Under the pieces are notes generated by a model, which saw only the letters and a program-made list of their open reading frames with translations, had not been told where the DNA came from and did no database searches. Of a stretch of 64,000 nt of DNA, positions 26,698-36,087 are shown one piece after another (position 1 is the first letter of the stretch; each line of letters opens with the position of its first letter). The position numbers and the translations under genes are program-made. This DNA comes from Flavihumibacter sp. ZG627 (GTDB taxonomy: Bacteria > Bacteroidota > Bacteroidia > Chitinophagales > Chitinophagaceae): contig NZ_JPHF01000004.1 of the NCBI RefSeq assembly GCF_000814325.1, positions 1 through 64,000 of the forward strand. Reading direction: 5' to 3'.

Positions 26698-27324
26698 CTA
26701 AAGATATTTCGTGAACCATCTTGCTGCCAATGCTGAAACCTTTTCCATGGCACCTTCTTCTTCAAAGAGATGGGTAGCCTTATGAACGATCTCCAGTTTA
26801 CAGGGGCAGTGCAAATTTTGGAGTGCTAATTCATTCAGATCGATCACCACTTCATCATTACCACCCACAATCAGTAGTACCGGTACATTTACTTTGTCAA
26901 GAATATTTATTGCGAGGTCGGGCCTTCCACCCCTGCACACAACCGTTTTGATGAGCGGGTTAGAAGCTGCTGCATATAATGCGGAAGCAGCGCCTGTACT
27001 TGCACCAAAAAAACCAAAATTCAATCCCCTTGCATAAGGCTGTTGAGCGAGCCATTGTGTAACAGCATCAAGTCGGCTGCTGAGCAATGGAATATTGAAC
27101 CGGTTATCGCGATCCATGTCTTCTTCCGGAGTGAGCAGATCAAATAATAAAGTTCCAAAATGAAAACTGTTGAGAAAGGAAGCGACCATTGTATTCCGGG
27201 GACTGCGCCTGCTGCTTCCGCTTCCGTGTGAGAATATGACAATGCCTTTAGGATCATCAGGAATAAAAATATTACCTATCAGATGAAGATCACCAACAGG
27301 GATTATAATTTCTTCTGCTAACAC
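26698..27324 (-). CDS. Alpha/beta hydrolase (dienelactone hydrolase-like)
   Basis: A 208-residue cytoplasmic alpha/beta hydrolase. The nucleophile elbow GASTG holds S109, with D157 (VGGNDEVV) and H185 (KATHLFEE) completing the triad, and SHGSGSSRRSPRN supplies an oxyanion loop. The compact fold and sequence match a group of small hydrolases often annotated as dienelactone-hydrolase-like, whose natural substrates are unknown. It follows the HPF-like gene by 11 bases on the same strand, so they are probably co-transcribed. It ends 4 bases after the convergent DUF3037 gene. Confidence 0.87.
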   Translation of the reverse strand: MLAEEIIIPVGDLHLIGNIFIPDDPKGIVIFSHGSGSSRRSPRNTMVASFLNSFHFGTLLFDLLTPEEDMDRDNRFNIPLLSSRLDAVTQWLAQQPYARGLNFGFFGASTGAASALYAAASNPLIKTVVCRGGRPDLAINILDKVNVPVLLIVGGNDEVVIDLNELALQNLHCPCKLEIVHKATHLFEEEGAMEKVSALAARWFTKYL

Positions 27325-27335
27325 TTCAGATGAAT

Positions 27336-27665
27336 TTAGATTTCAATGGAAGTTGTAAGTTCATCGGGAAGTTCATTTTTCAGCAATGCCTGGTTTACTA
27401 CTTTTGAATGCAGGTCGCCAATAACTTCCCTTGCCGCTTCTTCGAAAGAAGATGACACACGTCTTGAGAATAAATTATCAGAATAGATGGTGAGCCGGAT
27501 CTCGCAGATCTTATTTTCAAGAGATGCAGGATCGTCAATACGGAAGTTGATCTCTGCCCGCGATATATTTTTATTAAGATTGGATAGATGCATTATCTCT
27601 TTCTCCAGTTCCAGGAGGAATTTCTCGTCCACTTTCTGGTAGGGACTATGAATTTCGATGGTCAT
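27336..27665 (-). CDS. HPF/RaiA-like ribosome-associated protein
   Basis: A 109-residue protein with the beta-alpha-beta-beta-beta-alpha layout of the sigma-54 modulation/HPF/RaiA family. The opening MTIEIHSPYQKVDEKFLLELEKEI is followed by NISRAEINFRID, the central CEIRLTIYSDNLFSRRVSSSFEEAAREVIGDL and a short tail. Family members bind the 30S decoding centre and help ribosomes hibernate under stress. The long HPF C-terminal dimer domain is missing, so this is a short form like YfiA. It is divergent from the DJ-1/PfpI gene and leads the hydrolase gene. Confidence 0.7.
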   Translation of the reverse strand: MTIEIHSPYQKVDEKFLLELEKEIMHLSNLNKNISRAEINFRIDDPASLENKICEIRLTIYSDNLFSRRVSSSFEEAAREVIGDLHSKVVNQALLKNELPDELTTSIEI

Positions 27666-27873
27666 ATGGCTGGTATTACTATCTGATAAAACTAATTCCA
27701 GTTGCCTGAATGGATTATGACGATACTCATCATTTCAAATGATTGTATTCATTCCGGTAATATTATCCAAACATAAAGCATCAAGCTTTGTTGTTCGATT
27801 ATTGCAATTCAACCTTATTGCAGATTTTCAGCCCATCTTGTTGAAAATTTTAACATAGTTAAAACGATTAATC

Positions 27874-28554
27874 ATGAAAGTATTATTTGTATTGACCTCC
27901 CACAGTGAACTGGGTAATACCGGCAAAAAAACCGGCTTCTGGATTGAAGAATTCGCGGCTCCTTATTACACGTTGCAGGATGCGGGCGTTGAGATAGAAC
28001 TTGCCTCGCCAAAGGGTGGACAACCTCCTATTGACCCTAAGAGTGATGAGCCCGAAAGCCAGACGCCTGCTACCATCCGCTTCAAGGAAGACAAACCATT
28101 ACAGGAGAAGCTGGCAAATACAAAAAAGATAACAGAGGTTTCGGCCGATGATTTTGATGCGGTATTCTATCCGGGTGGTCATGGACCATTATGGGATCTT
28201 AGCACAGATGCGGATAGTATCAAACTGATCGAATCATTCTGGCGTGCAGGCAAGCCCGTTTCTGCGGTTTGTCACGCGCCTGCTGTGCTTTTGCATGTAA
28301 AAGAGAAAAATGGTGAGCCACTTGTAAAAGGAAAGCATGTTACAGGCTTTACCAATTCAGAAGAAGCCGCAGTGCAGCTTACGGATGTTGTGCCCTTCCT
28401 GCTGGAAGATGCATTAAAAGAGAAGGGGGGACTATATTCGAGTAAGGCCGACTGGGCTTCTCATATTGTAACGGATGGTTTACTGATAACTGGGCAGAAC
28501 CCTGCTTCTTCAGAAGCAGTGGCGGAACAGTTAATGGTACTGTTAAATAAATAA
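27874..28554 (+). CDS. DJ-1/PfpI family protein (Hsp31-type, class I GATase-like)
   Basis: A 226-residue protein of the DJ-1/PfpI superfamily. The nucleophile elbow is SAVCHAPAVLL, with catalytic C133 next to H134, and the N-terminal GFWIEEFAAPYYTL holds E25/E26. YPGGHGPLWDLSTD shapes the oxyanion site. The features fit the Hsp31/YajL-like group: glyoxalase III activity on methylglyoxal, or protein repair or chaperone activity under stress. The gene has its own promoter region, divergent from the HPF-like gene. Stress function would suit the neighbour. Confidence 0.9.
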   Translation: MKVLFVLTSHSELGNTGKKTGFWIEEFAAPYYTLQDAGVEIELASPKGGQPPIDPKSDEPESQTPATIRFKEDKPLQEKLANTKKITEVSADDFDAVFYPGGHGPLWDLSTDADSIKLIESFWRAGKPVSAVCHAPAVLLHVKEKNGEPLVKGKHVTGFTNSEEAAVQLTDVVPFLLEDALKEKGGLYSSKADWASHIVTDGLLITGQNPASSEAVAEQLMVLLNK

Positions 28555-28572
28555 AAAAATCTCAACAGAAAT

Positions 28573-28619
28573 TACGGGATATGCTGTGTGAATGCTGATT
28601 TCATACAGTATATCCCGTA
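28573..28619. repeat. 15-bp inverted repeat after the DJ-1/PfpI gene
   Basis: TACGGGATATGCTGT (28573-28587) pairs with ACAGTATATCCCGTA (28605-28619), with one G-U pair and a 17-nt loop. In the plus direction no U-run follows, so it is a poor terminator for the DJ-1/PfpI gene; an RNA fold or protein site are alternatives. Confidence 0.5.
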
Positions 28620-28774
28620 TAAATATACCTGCATCAGGTAATTTTCGCCCCGATATGGGAAGCTCCAAAAAATATACAAAATCCATGCACGATTTTTGTT
28701 CTAATGGCAACCATCTGCTATACCTCATCGTCTAACAGCAGAATAAAATAAATCAGCTATTGAATAAGAATCCA

Positions 28775-29542
28775 ATGAACTACCGTTATTCAGGCATATT
28801 CTTCGCCTTGTTTGCCACAGCAATCTTAAGCTTCGCAGGTATCAGAAGTGCATCTGGTGCAAGAGAAAGCAATCCGGGTTATATGATCAATAAGAATAGC
28901 ATACCTGCAACAGATAGTAATATAACCGAATCGGCTACCGCAGAAATATCATCATCCATGATGATGTATGAGAGTCTGGGCCTTGCTGAAATTGGTCTTG
29001 GTATAGAAGCCTTTGAACTTGCGCTAAAAGGTTATGAAAAACTGAAAATGGCTGGTAAGCTGGAACGTGATCAATTGTTGACGATTGCAGATTTCAGTCA
29101 GCCCAGCACACAGAAAAGACTTTATATAATTGATTTCAACAAGCAGCAACTCCTTTTCAACACCTATGTTGCACATGGCCGCAATTCAGGCAAGGAGCAG
29201 GCTGTTCATTATTCCAACACGATGTCTTCCTATAAAAGCAGTCCGGGTTTTTATCTCACTGAAGAAACCTATTACGGAAGCAATGGATATTCCTTAAGAT
29301 TAGAGGGACTGGAGAAAGGGATCAATGATAATGCTGACAAAAGAGCCATTGTAATGCATGGTGCAGATTATGTAAGCGAGCGGTTGATAAGAAGCCAGGG
29401 ATTTCTTGGCAGAAGCCAGGGTTGTCCGGCAGTGCCTGTTAAGCTTGCAAGGCCCATCATAAATACTATAAAAGATGGCAGTTTACTCTTCATTTATGCG
29501 CCGGTGAATTTTTATGCGCAACGTTCCACACTGATAAACTAA
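28775..29542 (+). CDS. Murein L,D-transpeptidase-like protein (YkuD_2 type)
   Basis: A cell-wall enzyme of the L,D-transpeptidase catalytic-domain-like family (PF13645 kind), exported to the periplasm. I start it at the ATG at 28775; an in-frame TTG at 28760 adds five residues. A signal helix covers residues 5-22 (YSGIFFALFATAILSFAG). The catalytic region holds VAHGRNSGKE, VMHGADYVSERLI with the conserved His, and GRSQGCPAVPV with the catalytic Cys. It follows the motif order of the family. It would cross-link or trim peptidoglycan stem peptides, but members of this subgroup are less studied than YkuD itself. It is convergent with the cytochrome-VCBS gene, 3 bases apart. Confidence 0.85.
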   Translation: MNYRYSGIFFALFATAILSFAGIRSASGARESNPGYMINKNSIPATDSNITESATAEISSSMMMYESLGLAEIGLGIEAFELALKGYEKLKMAGKLERDQLLTIADFSQPSTQKRLYIIDFNKQQLLFNTYVAHGRNSGKEQAVHYSNTMSSYKSSPGFYLTEETYYGSNGYSLRLEGLEKGINDNADKRAIVMHGADYVSERLIRSQGFLGRSQGCPAVPVKLARPIINTIKDGSLLFIYAPVNFYAQRSTLIN

Positions 29543-29545
29543 TTA

Positions 29546-31054
29546 TCAATATTTGTTTTGAAGCATGATAAGGGAAGAAGCATTTCCTTTATCATGCTTC
29601 ATTGCTTTTTGCTGCCTGATACCGGCTCCGAAATCAGCGTTTCCGATCACGATATCTGGCATAGCATCCCCATTAAAATCACCTGTATCCATTGAGATCC
29701 AGTTGCCTTCTGAAACTTCCCTGAATGAAAAGGGATTGAAAACATTTTGTCCGCTATTCATCCATAAGATGAATCCTTCTGCCGGAATGGATTCATGATC
29801 AGGGAAAAAAGATATGGATGCGATATCCAGGTCTCCATCTTTATCGAAATCAACCGCCATTGCTTTTCCGGCGCCGTTCATGGGAAGAAATAGTGCCTCT
29901 TCAAATTTATTCTGCTTATTGTTGAGATAAACCCTGATGCCATGATAGGCTTTGAGGATAGGGGGATAGTCACCATTATCACCATTGGTAGCGAGAATAT
30001 CCGCATAACCATCCCCGTTCATATCCACCATTTCGAAATAATTAGACCCATAGGTGGGTGGAAAATGCAATAAACGTTCTTCCAGAAACTTTCCTCCACC
30101 CTGGTTCTTAAATAAAAATATCCCTTCGTCACCTTGAGCCATCATCGCAATAATATCTTTGAGGCCATCATTATTAATGTCGCGGATTTCTGTTCTGATA
30201 GCGCCTGGAAGTGGGCGGAGAATATGTTTCCTGAACCCGCCTTCATCCAGATTTTCAAACCAACTCAATTGGCCTGTGATATTACCAAATTCACAGATAA
30301 CAATGTCTTCCCTGCCATCATTATTAAGATCTGCGTAGCTGGCATGAACCGGCCGTTGCAGGCTGTCTAAGAGGATGGTTGATTTTCCGGAATTTTTATC
30401 AATGGAAAGTAACTGTCCGATTTTGAGGTCAGAGGGTTGCAGTACGCCCATGGTGAGCACCATCAGTTTTTTCTCTTTTATTACGAGGTTTGATATACCT
30501 ACCCCTACAGGAAAGGAGTCTACTGTAGTAAAAGTTGGATCTGAAACATAAAGTTGTTGGGAGAGACCATCACCAAAGAAGACACTCTTGCTTAAGGTAT
30601 CGATCTTTACCATGGTGGTAACCGGCTGACTATTACTGAAAGCAGGGATAGTTGTATGGAAGCCCTCCATTCCGATATGTATAGAAGGGGATTTATTTTC
30701 TCTGGGCAAAGGTTCAGCGGGTGATTGAGCAAGGTAATAATGGGTGATCTTATTCCATTCTTCCAGCGTCATCAGATCTGTTTTACCGGTGCCCACATAA
30801 TGATTCATACCAAGGTGGCGAAAGCCCACAAGCTCCCCCATTTTGGGTAAAACATAATTGGCCCAGGTGGTTTTGTTCAACCATTCAGCTTCGGGAACGA
30901 GGTGGCAGGAAACACAGTGTTTTTTGGCAAGTGCATGACCTTCCCGCGCCTGCCCGTCAACATATTTTCTTTGATCTTTACCGGTACAAAAGCTTAGCCA
31001 GGCGACAAAAATAAAAACAAGGGTGGATACAATTACAAGTTTCCGTGTGATCAT
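29546..31054 (-). CDS. Cytochrome c domain fused to VCBS/FG-GAP repeats
   Basis: An exported lipoprotein-like protein of 502 residues (signal ending LSFC, C23). A small cytochrome c-like module follows with one CxxCH haem site (CVSCH at 47-51) and a possible axial Met in LPKMGEL. The rest, from about 120, is a beta-propeller of FG-GAP/VCBS repeats with Ca2+-binding loops such as DINNDGLKDI, DMNGDGYADI, DFDKDGDLDI and DFNGDAMPDI. Haem attachment points to electron transfer outside the membrane. It overlaps the haloperoxidase gene by 4 bases (ATGA), and both follow the SusCD genes on the same strand. Confidence 0.88.
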   Translation of the reverse strand: MITRKLVIVSTLVFIFVAWLSFCTGKDQRKYVDGQAREGHALAKKHCVSCHLVPEAEWLNKTTWANYVLPKMGELVGFRHLGMNHYVGTGKTDLMTLEEWNKITHYYLAQSPAEPLPRENKSPSIHIGMEGFHTTIPAFSNSQPVTTMVKIDTLSKSVFFGDGLSQQLYVSDPTFTTVDSFPVGVGISNLVIKEKKLMVLTMGVLQPSDLKIGQLLSIDKNSGKSTILLDSLQRPVHASYADLNNDGREDIVICEFGNITGQLSWFENLDEGGFRKHILRPLPGAIRTEIRDINNDGLKDIIAMMAQGDEGIFLFKNQGGGKFLEERLLHFPPTYGSNYFEMVDMNGDGYADILATNGDNGDYPPILKAYHGIRVYLNNKQNKFEEALFLPMNGAGKAMAVDFDKDGDLDIASISFFPDHESIPAEGFILWMNSGQNVFNPFSFREVSEGNWISMDTGDFNGDAMPDIVIGNADFGAGIRQQKAMKHDKGNASSLIMLQNKY

Positions 31055-32385
31055 TTAGACTGGTTGGTTTTCTGCAAGATATAATTACCCACCCATAGTC
31101 CCTGTTTTGTACCTTCTTCAACACCTGAGCGATAATGTATTCCTCCATAAACCCTGCTAATAGAAGCTTCAGTGGCAGCATCCAGGAAGGAGTTAAAATC
31201 TTTTTCCATGCCTATATATTCTTTATCACTGTCATCATGAAAGGAAAAATTATCGCCCAACAATCCGGTGAGGATGGTTGCTGCTGATGCCGATATTACA
31301 CTATGTCCGCTGGGGTATTCGGGGAAGGGAGGTGTTTGCAGAAAGGGCACCCATTTCTCATCAATAATTTCATTGATGACTGTAACCGGACGAACAACTT
31401 CGGAATGAAATTTCTCTTCCCAGCAGGAGATGAAACCTTCCATTAATCCTACTGCGGTAAGTGCCAGTATCCTTGCGGTGAACACTTCATCTGCTTTTGC
31501 TTTTTTTGCTGCAATGGAAGCGATTCCCATCCAATGCCCGCCGGGAGTGATCTTTTTATTGGCAAACATCATATGACCGGTATGTTCTACAACAATTGGA
31601 TTGTCGTCCCAGTAAGTGGCAATATCTTTTAATTGCTGTGTGAGGTTAGTACTGATAGTATATACTTCATTAACGCTCTTAAAGAATGCACTGGATGTAT
31701 CTGTGCTATAGGCTGGTGGTGGCGGTAATTTATATTGGGAGGAGGAATCGAGTACAAATGTTTTCATATCACCCCAGCAAGGCTCTATGGCATCAGAATA
31801 ATCCGGTGGTGTGGGTCGCCATTTTCCCGGGGCATGACTGCCGATATAACGTGCCTTACCCCTCGACTGCGGATAATTATCTTTTGCAGCACGCGCGAGT
31901 ATGCGCTTCGCAATTTCTTCCCCGAAGGCTACAGATCGGTCAAAAGTTTCCTGGTCTAATTTATCATTGAAATTATCCAGCAGCTCATTTTCATAGATCT
32001 TCAGGGTATCGGTTGAGAAGGTCACTTTATAGGCCACTGAAAAAAAAGCTTTCGAAGCAGCCAGCAAGAAATCATAGTCTTTCCCTGTCTCGGGTTCCGG
32101 CATTTTTTCAAATCCATTCAATTTTTCTGTGAGGGATGGATTTCCTGGTTTGGCAAACCTCACCGCTTCATAAGAAGCGAGTGAAGTATAGGAATAGATA
32201 CGGGCTGCTACTGGTGGCGAAAACACATCATAAATGATCAGGTCGGTCAATCTTTTCTGGTTCTGGTGAAGAACCTCCGGACCATCCAGATTCATGGAAG
32301 CTATCTTAGATTTTTCTTTGCATGCGGAGAAAAAAAATAAACTGATTATTAATAGTAAACTACATGCTTTAAACAAATGTTTCAT
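31051..32385 (-). CDS. Vanadium-dependent haloperoxidase-like lipoprotein
   Basis: A PAP2-superfamily enzyme of the vanadium haloperoxidase type, lipidated at C22 (FFSAC). The phosphate/vanadate pocket is present: K325, R332-P333 (VVRPVTVI), PSGH at 358-361, R411 and H417 (ASISRVYGGIHYRSG). The 444-residue helical layout suits haloperoxidase-like proteins better than simple lipid phosphatases. Enzymes of this fold either oxidise halides with peroxide or remove phosphate; the sequence alone does not decide. The gene sits between two VCBS proteins and downstream of SusCD, an arrangement that recurs in Bacteroidota, so it probably acts on whatever the SusC/D pair imports. Confidence 0.86.
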   Translation of the reverse strand: MKHLFKACSLLLIISLFFFSACKEKSKIASMNLDGPEVLHQNQKRLTDLIIYDVFSPPVAARIYSYTSLASYEAVRFAKPGNPSLTEKLNGFEKMPEPETGKDYDFLLAASKAFFSVAYKVTFSTDTLKIYENELLDNFNDKLDQETFDRSVAFGEEIAKRILARAAKDNYPQSRGKARYIGSHAPGKWRPTPPDYSDAIEPCWGDMKTFVLDSSSQYKLPPPPAYSTDTSSAFFKSVNEVYTISTNLTQQLKDIATYWDDNPIVVEHTGHMMFANKKITPGGHWMGIASIAAKKAKADEVFTARILALTAVGLMEGFISCWEEKFHSEVVRPVTVINEIIDEKWVPFLQTPPFPEYPSGHSVISASAATILTGLLGDNFSFHDDSDKEYIGMEKDFNSFLDAATEASISRVYGGIHYRSGVEEGTKQGLWVGNYILQKTNQSK

Positions 32386-32397
32386 TAACTCAAATTA

Positions 32398-35300
32398 TTA
32401 AAAAGATATTACTCTGTTATTTCCTTTTGAATTCACCATCCTGATCTCCTTCAGATTGTTACCGGCATTAATGAACCGGCCTGATTGGGAGAGGAAGGAA
32501 GAACCATAATGTAATTCCAGTTTCTGTTTTCTGCCGTCGTTGTAAGTGAGCTCAGCATAGATATCATCCCGCTCCACAGGAATTGACTTAGGCGCATTCT
32601 TCCATTCAAAAATCTTAAGGGGTCCCCTGTTCTGGGCGGCGGCTAAAAGAGTGGATCCTCCCTGCTTCCTCAATTTCACCAGGCTCTTTCCATTTCCGGG
32701 AATATAAAATCCGGATCTACTGATCTGCATGGGTATAAATCCTCCTTTCCCATCCCCCTTCATATAAAGACCATTGAAGGCATCATACCTGCCTACTGAA
32801 ACTTCCGTTCCATAATCATTTCCATTCATTACTATGTCAAGGAACCCATCGTTATCAAAGTCTTCTGCTACCATACCCTTGATGGGTGCTACCTGTGCTG
32901 CGGTTGGAAGTGCAACTATTTCAAATACTCCCTTGCCATTGTTCCGGAGAAAAGCAGACTCGAGGTAGTTGGCTTTAAGTACCAATGCCGTCTTCAGATC
33001 TTCCGGTTTAAATAATTTATCGATGGTTGCATCAGCAAAGAGGTTATAGTTCTGGAATTTTCCTCTAAGGCTGATGATCTGTTTGATAAGATCATCCCTG
33101 GTTTGTGCAGGATACTCTTTTAATTTACCATCCTTACCGGGAAGGTATAAAGTGGGGATGGCATCGAAGCTTTCATTGTTGTCAAAATCTTTTGCATAGA
33201 TCCGCACGGGGTGTTTCTCGTTTGCACGATAAAAAGAATTCAATCCCATATTTCCCGCTATATAATCGGTGTCACCATCACCATCAAAATCGCCGCCGGT
33301 GATACTATTCCAGAATCCGGTTTTTTCGTTGATGCCTGAGAGTGATGAAACATCATTGAATGTACCCTGCTCATTTCTGAAAAATTTAATAGGCATCCAT
33401 TCGCCTGCAAGAATGAGGTCGGTCCACCCATCATTATCAAAATCAGTAAAGAGTGCATCGCATACCAATCCAACATCTTTCAGCCCTGCTGCCACTTGAT
33501 TGGTTACATCTGTGAAAGCAGGTTTACCATTTTTAGTATCATTGCGCCATATAAAACTGGATACGGGTTTTGGATAATTCCATGGCTCTACCCTACCCGC
33601 CACGAAAAGGTCGAGGTCACCGTCCTTATCGTAATCAATTGCCCGAACGCATGACTTACTGGTAAAATTTTGCGGGATGGCCGAGGTATCCATAGTGTAT
33701 CCCCCCTTTCCATCATTCAGGTAAAATTTATCCTGGTAAAAACGGGAATTGGGTTCGTTCTCATAGCTGCCGCTGCTGGTGTAGAGATCAGGGTCTCCAT
33801 CGCCATCGGCATCAAAAAGCAGCAGTCCCATATCCTCCCATGTTTTCGTACTGCCATCAACGCCGGGAATCAGCGGTGATGATGTGAACTTACCATCAGT
33901 ACCCTGCAGTAATTTCATGGCGCTGTAAGAATAGGATCCGCCGGCAATGATATCATCGGTTCCATTTCCGTCTATATCGCCAACAGCCAATGCTGGTCCA
34001 TATTCCGAGAGTTTATGTGGCAATAGTTTCTGGATATTGAAGTCTGTAAAATCATGCTCCTGGTGCGTATAAGAGAGGCCGGTTTCAGCAGTAATATCTT
34101 TAAAGGGTGATTGCGCTAATTGTTGCTCTATGTGAAACGATGATTGCCTTGCATCGGATTGTTTCAACTTGAGTAGTTGTTTGGTTGCTACGTTCTTCAA
34201 TAATTGCGTGCTGCCATCCCACCACTTCACCCGCAAAGAATCAATCTGAGAAAATTCTCCTAACCCAAAATGGGCTATGTTTTGCATACTGGAAAGATAG
34301 CCCCGGTAAGGAGTATGTTCATACACCTGCATTTTCCCTTTGCCGTAATAGAGTTCCACCCATGCGCCAATGCCGTCGCGGTTCTGTGCAGTTCCTTCAA
34401 ATTTTAGCTGGAGATAGTTATTGGATTTTTCATTGTCATGATCCGTTCTGTTTTCATAGACCATGGAAACCTGGTTGGTATTATTGATCACCAGATCCAT
34501 ATCACCATCATTATCTAGATCACCATAGGCAGCTCCACTGGAGAAGGTTGGCTCACCAAGTCCCCATTCTTCGCTTACTTCTGAAAAGGTACTGTTACCA
34601 TTATTGCGGAAAGCATAGTTATGCAGTTTCACTTCCGGTATCTGTTCGAGCAACAGATCTTTTGGAGCGATATTACTTGCCGATACACGGTAGGTCATGA
34701 AATCACGGTCAGTAATATCTTTCGGATAACCATTGGTGATGATCATATCGCGGAAACCATCATTATCAAAATCCGTTACAAGAGGTGCCCAGCTCCAGTC
34801 TGTTTCTGCAACCCCTGCGAGGAATGCGATATCACTGAATACGGGATGATTCAGTTTATCATTGCTGTCAATTGCCATGCCCTGGTTGAGTTGGAGGGTA
34901 TTCCTGACATATTGGTACTGGTAATTGAATTCTTCGTTATTGATATTGCTCTGGTAGTTATTTGCCGCCATCATCATTTTCTTGCGATAGTTGGATGCGG
35001 GTAACATATCTACTGCAATCACATCAACGAGTCCATCATTGTTGATATCCACTACGTCATTGCCCATGGCCGAATAGGAAGTATGTTTGAAGTACTCTGC
35101 TGCCTTATTGGTAAAAGTTCCATCCTGGTTATTGATCCACAGGAGATCATTTGAGAGGAAATCATTAGTTACATAAATATCCTTCCATCCGTCTTTATTT
35201 ATGTCGGTTATGTTGAGTCCGAGGCCATACCCTTCAATAAGAATTCCGGCTTCGCGGGAAACATTTGTGAAAACGGGATGGCCTTTGAGTGAATCAAAAT

Positions 35301-35967
35301 CGTTGCGGTAAAGCCTGTCGGTATTAGCGGCTGAGCCATCTGTTCTTTTCTTTTTGTACTGGTTGGGATAGCGATCCTCACCTACTTTATTGGTAAGGAT
35401 ATAAAGGTCAAGATCACCATCATTATCATAGTCAAAAAATGCCGCGTTGGTTGTATGCCCTGTATCCGCTACGTTATAGGCAATAGCTTCATCACTAAAA
35501 ACAGGTTTGCCTTCTGCATCATTTCCTTTATTGATGAAGAGCATATTTGCCCTTAGTGATGCATCATTTTTAATGGATGCTCCAACATAGAGATCCATCA
35601 ATCCGTCATTATTTATATCAACAGCAGCCACGCCTGTTGACCATCTGTCACCCGCCTGCAGTTTTGCGGTTTCCGTAACATCTTTAAAATGCATTTTACC
35701 CTCATTCAGGTAAAGCTTATTGCCTGTCATGTTGCCTGTAAAAAAGATATCCTGTAAACCATCATTGTTGTAATCTGCGATGGCCACTCCGCCCCCGTTA
35801 TAAACATATTCAAGATCGAGAATATTGATTGAATCAGATTCTTGGATCGTATTCGTAAAATTAATTCCGGAGTCGTCGGGATCCAGTAAATGGAACACAT
35901 TGTCTTTCCGGTTATTGCAGGATGCAAGGATCAGGATAGGGAGGAATAAAGAGATATAAAACTTCAT
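32398..35967 (-). CDS. Large VCBS/FG-GAP and ASPIC/UnbV lipoprotein (CRTAC1-like)
   Basis: A surface or periplasmic lipoprotein of 1189 residues. I start it at the ATG at 35967 (MKFYISLFLPILILASC); the frame is open 14 codons further, without a better start. About a dozen FG-GAP/VCBS loops (D-x-N/D-x-D-G-x-x-D) are visible, for example DYNNDGLQDI, DINKDGWKDI, DADGDGDPDL and DFDGDGDTDY. They form two beta-propeller blocks. Between them an ASPIC/UnbV domain reads NRDGIGAWVELYYGKG, HTPYRGYLSSMQNIAHFGLG and LRVKWWDGSTQLL. Such proteins bind ligands or Ca2+ and are common next to SusCD pairs. It follows SusD after a strong hairpin. Confidence 0.9.
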   Translation of the reverse strand: MKFYISLFLPILILASCNNRKDNVFHLLDPDDSGINFTNTIQESDSINILDLEYVYNGGGVAIADYNNDGLQDIFFTGNMTGNKLYLNEGKMHFKDVTETAKLQAGDRWSTGVAAVDINNDGLMDLYVGASIKNDASLRANMLFINKGNDAEGKPVFSDEAIAYNVADTGHTTNAAFFDYDNDGDLDLYILTNKVGEDRYPNQYKKKRTDGSAANTDRLYRNDFDSLKGHPVFTNVSREAGILIEGYGLGLNITDINKDGWKDIYVTNDFLSNDLLWINNQDGTFTNKAAEYFKHTSYSAMGNDVVDINNDGLVDVIAVDMLPASNYRKKMMMAANNYQSNINNEEFNYQYQYVRNTLQLNQGMAIDSNDKLNHPVFSDIAFLAGVAETDWSWAPLVTDFDNDGFRDMIITNGYPKDITDRDFMTYRVSASNIAPKDLLLEQIPEVKLHNYAFRNNGNSTFSEVSEEWGLGEPTFSSGAAYGDLDNDGDMDLVINNTNQVSMVYENRTDHDNEKSNNYLQLKFEGTAQNRDGIGAWVELYYGKGKMQVYEHTPYRGYLSSMQNIAHFGLGEFSQIDSLRVKWWDGSTQLLKNVATKQLLKLKQSDARQSSFHIEQQLAQSPFKDITAETGLSYTHQEHDFTDFNIQKLLPHKLSEYGPALAVGDIDGNGTDDIIAGGSYSYSAMKLLQGTDGKFTSSPLIPGVDGSTKTWEDMGLLLFDADGDGDPDLYTSSGSYENEPNSRFYQDKFYLNDGKGGYTMDTSAIPQNFTSKSCVRAIDYDKDGDLDLFVAGRVEPWNYPKPVSSFIWRNDTKNGKPAFTDVTNQVAAGLKDVGLVCDALFTDFDNDGWTDLILAGEWMPIKFFRNEQGTFNDVSSLSGINEKTGFWNSITGGDFDGDGDTDYIAGNMGLNSFYRANEKHPVRIYAKDFDNNESFDAIPTLYLPGKDGKLKEYPAQTRDDLIKQIISLRGKFQNYNLFADATIDKLFKPEDLKTALVLKANYLESAFLRNNGKGVFEIVALPTAAQVAPIKGMVAEDFDNDGFLDIVMNGNDYGTEVSVGRYDAFNGLYMKGDGKGGFIPMQISRSGFYIPGNGKSLVKLRKQGGSTLLAAAQNRGPLKIFEWKNAPKSIPVERDDIYAELTYNDGRKQKLELHYGSSFLSQSGRFINAGNNLKEIRMVNSKGNNRVISF

Positions 35968-36020
35968 TTTGTGGCAAGTTTTCGCATCGAATTTAACCAT
36001 TAATAGCATGCAGCTTAATA

Positions 36021-36049
36021 GAAAAGGGCAGATGCTATCTGCCCTTTTC
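36021..36049 (-). terminator. 13-bp hairpin between susD and the VCBS gene
   Basis: GAAAAGGGCAGAT (36021-36033) and ATCTGCCCTTTTC (36037-36049) form a perfect 13-bp stem with a 3-nt loop, 38 bases after the SusD stop. The pairing of A and U runs gives a terminator-like shape. It lies inside the locus, so it may make SusC/SusD mRNA more abundant than the downstream genes, or end that transcript. Confidence 0.7.
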
Positions 36050-36087
36050 TTTGTGATTAAAGAACATGGTTCATATGAACTATTCTT

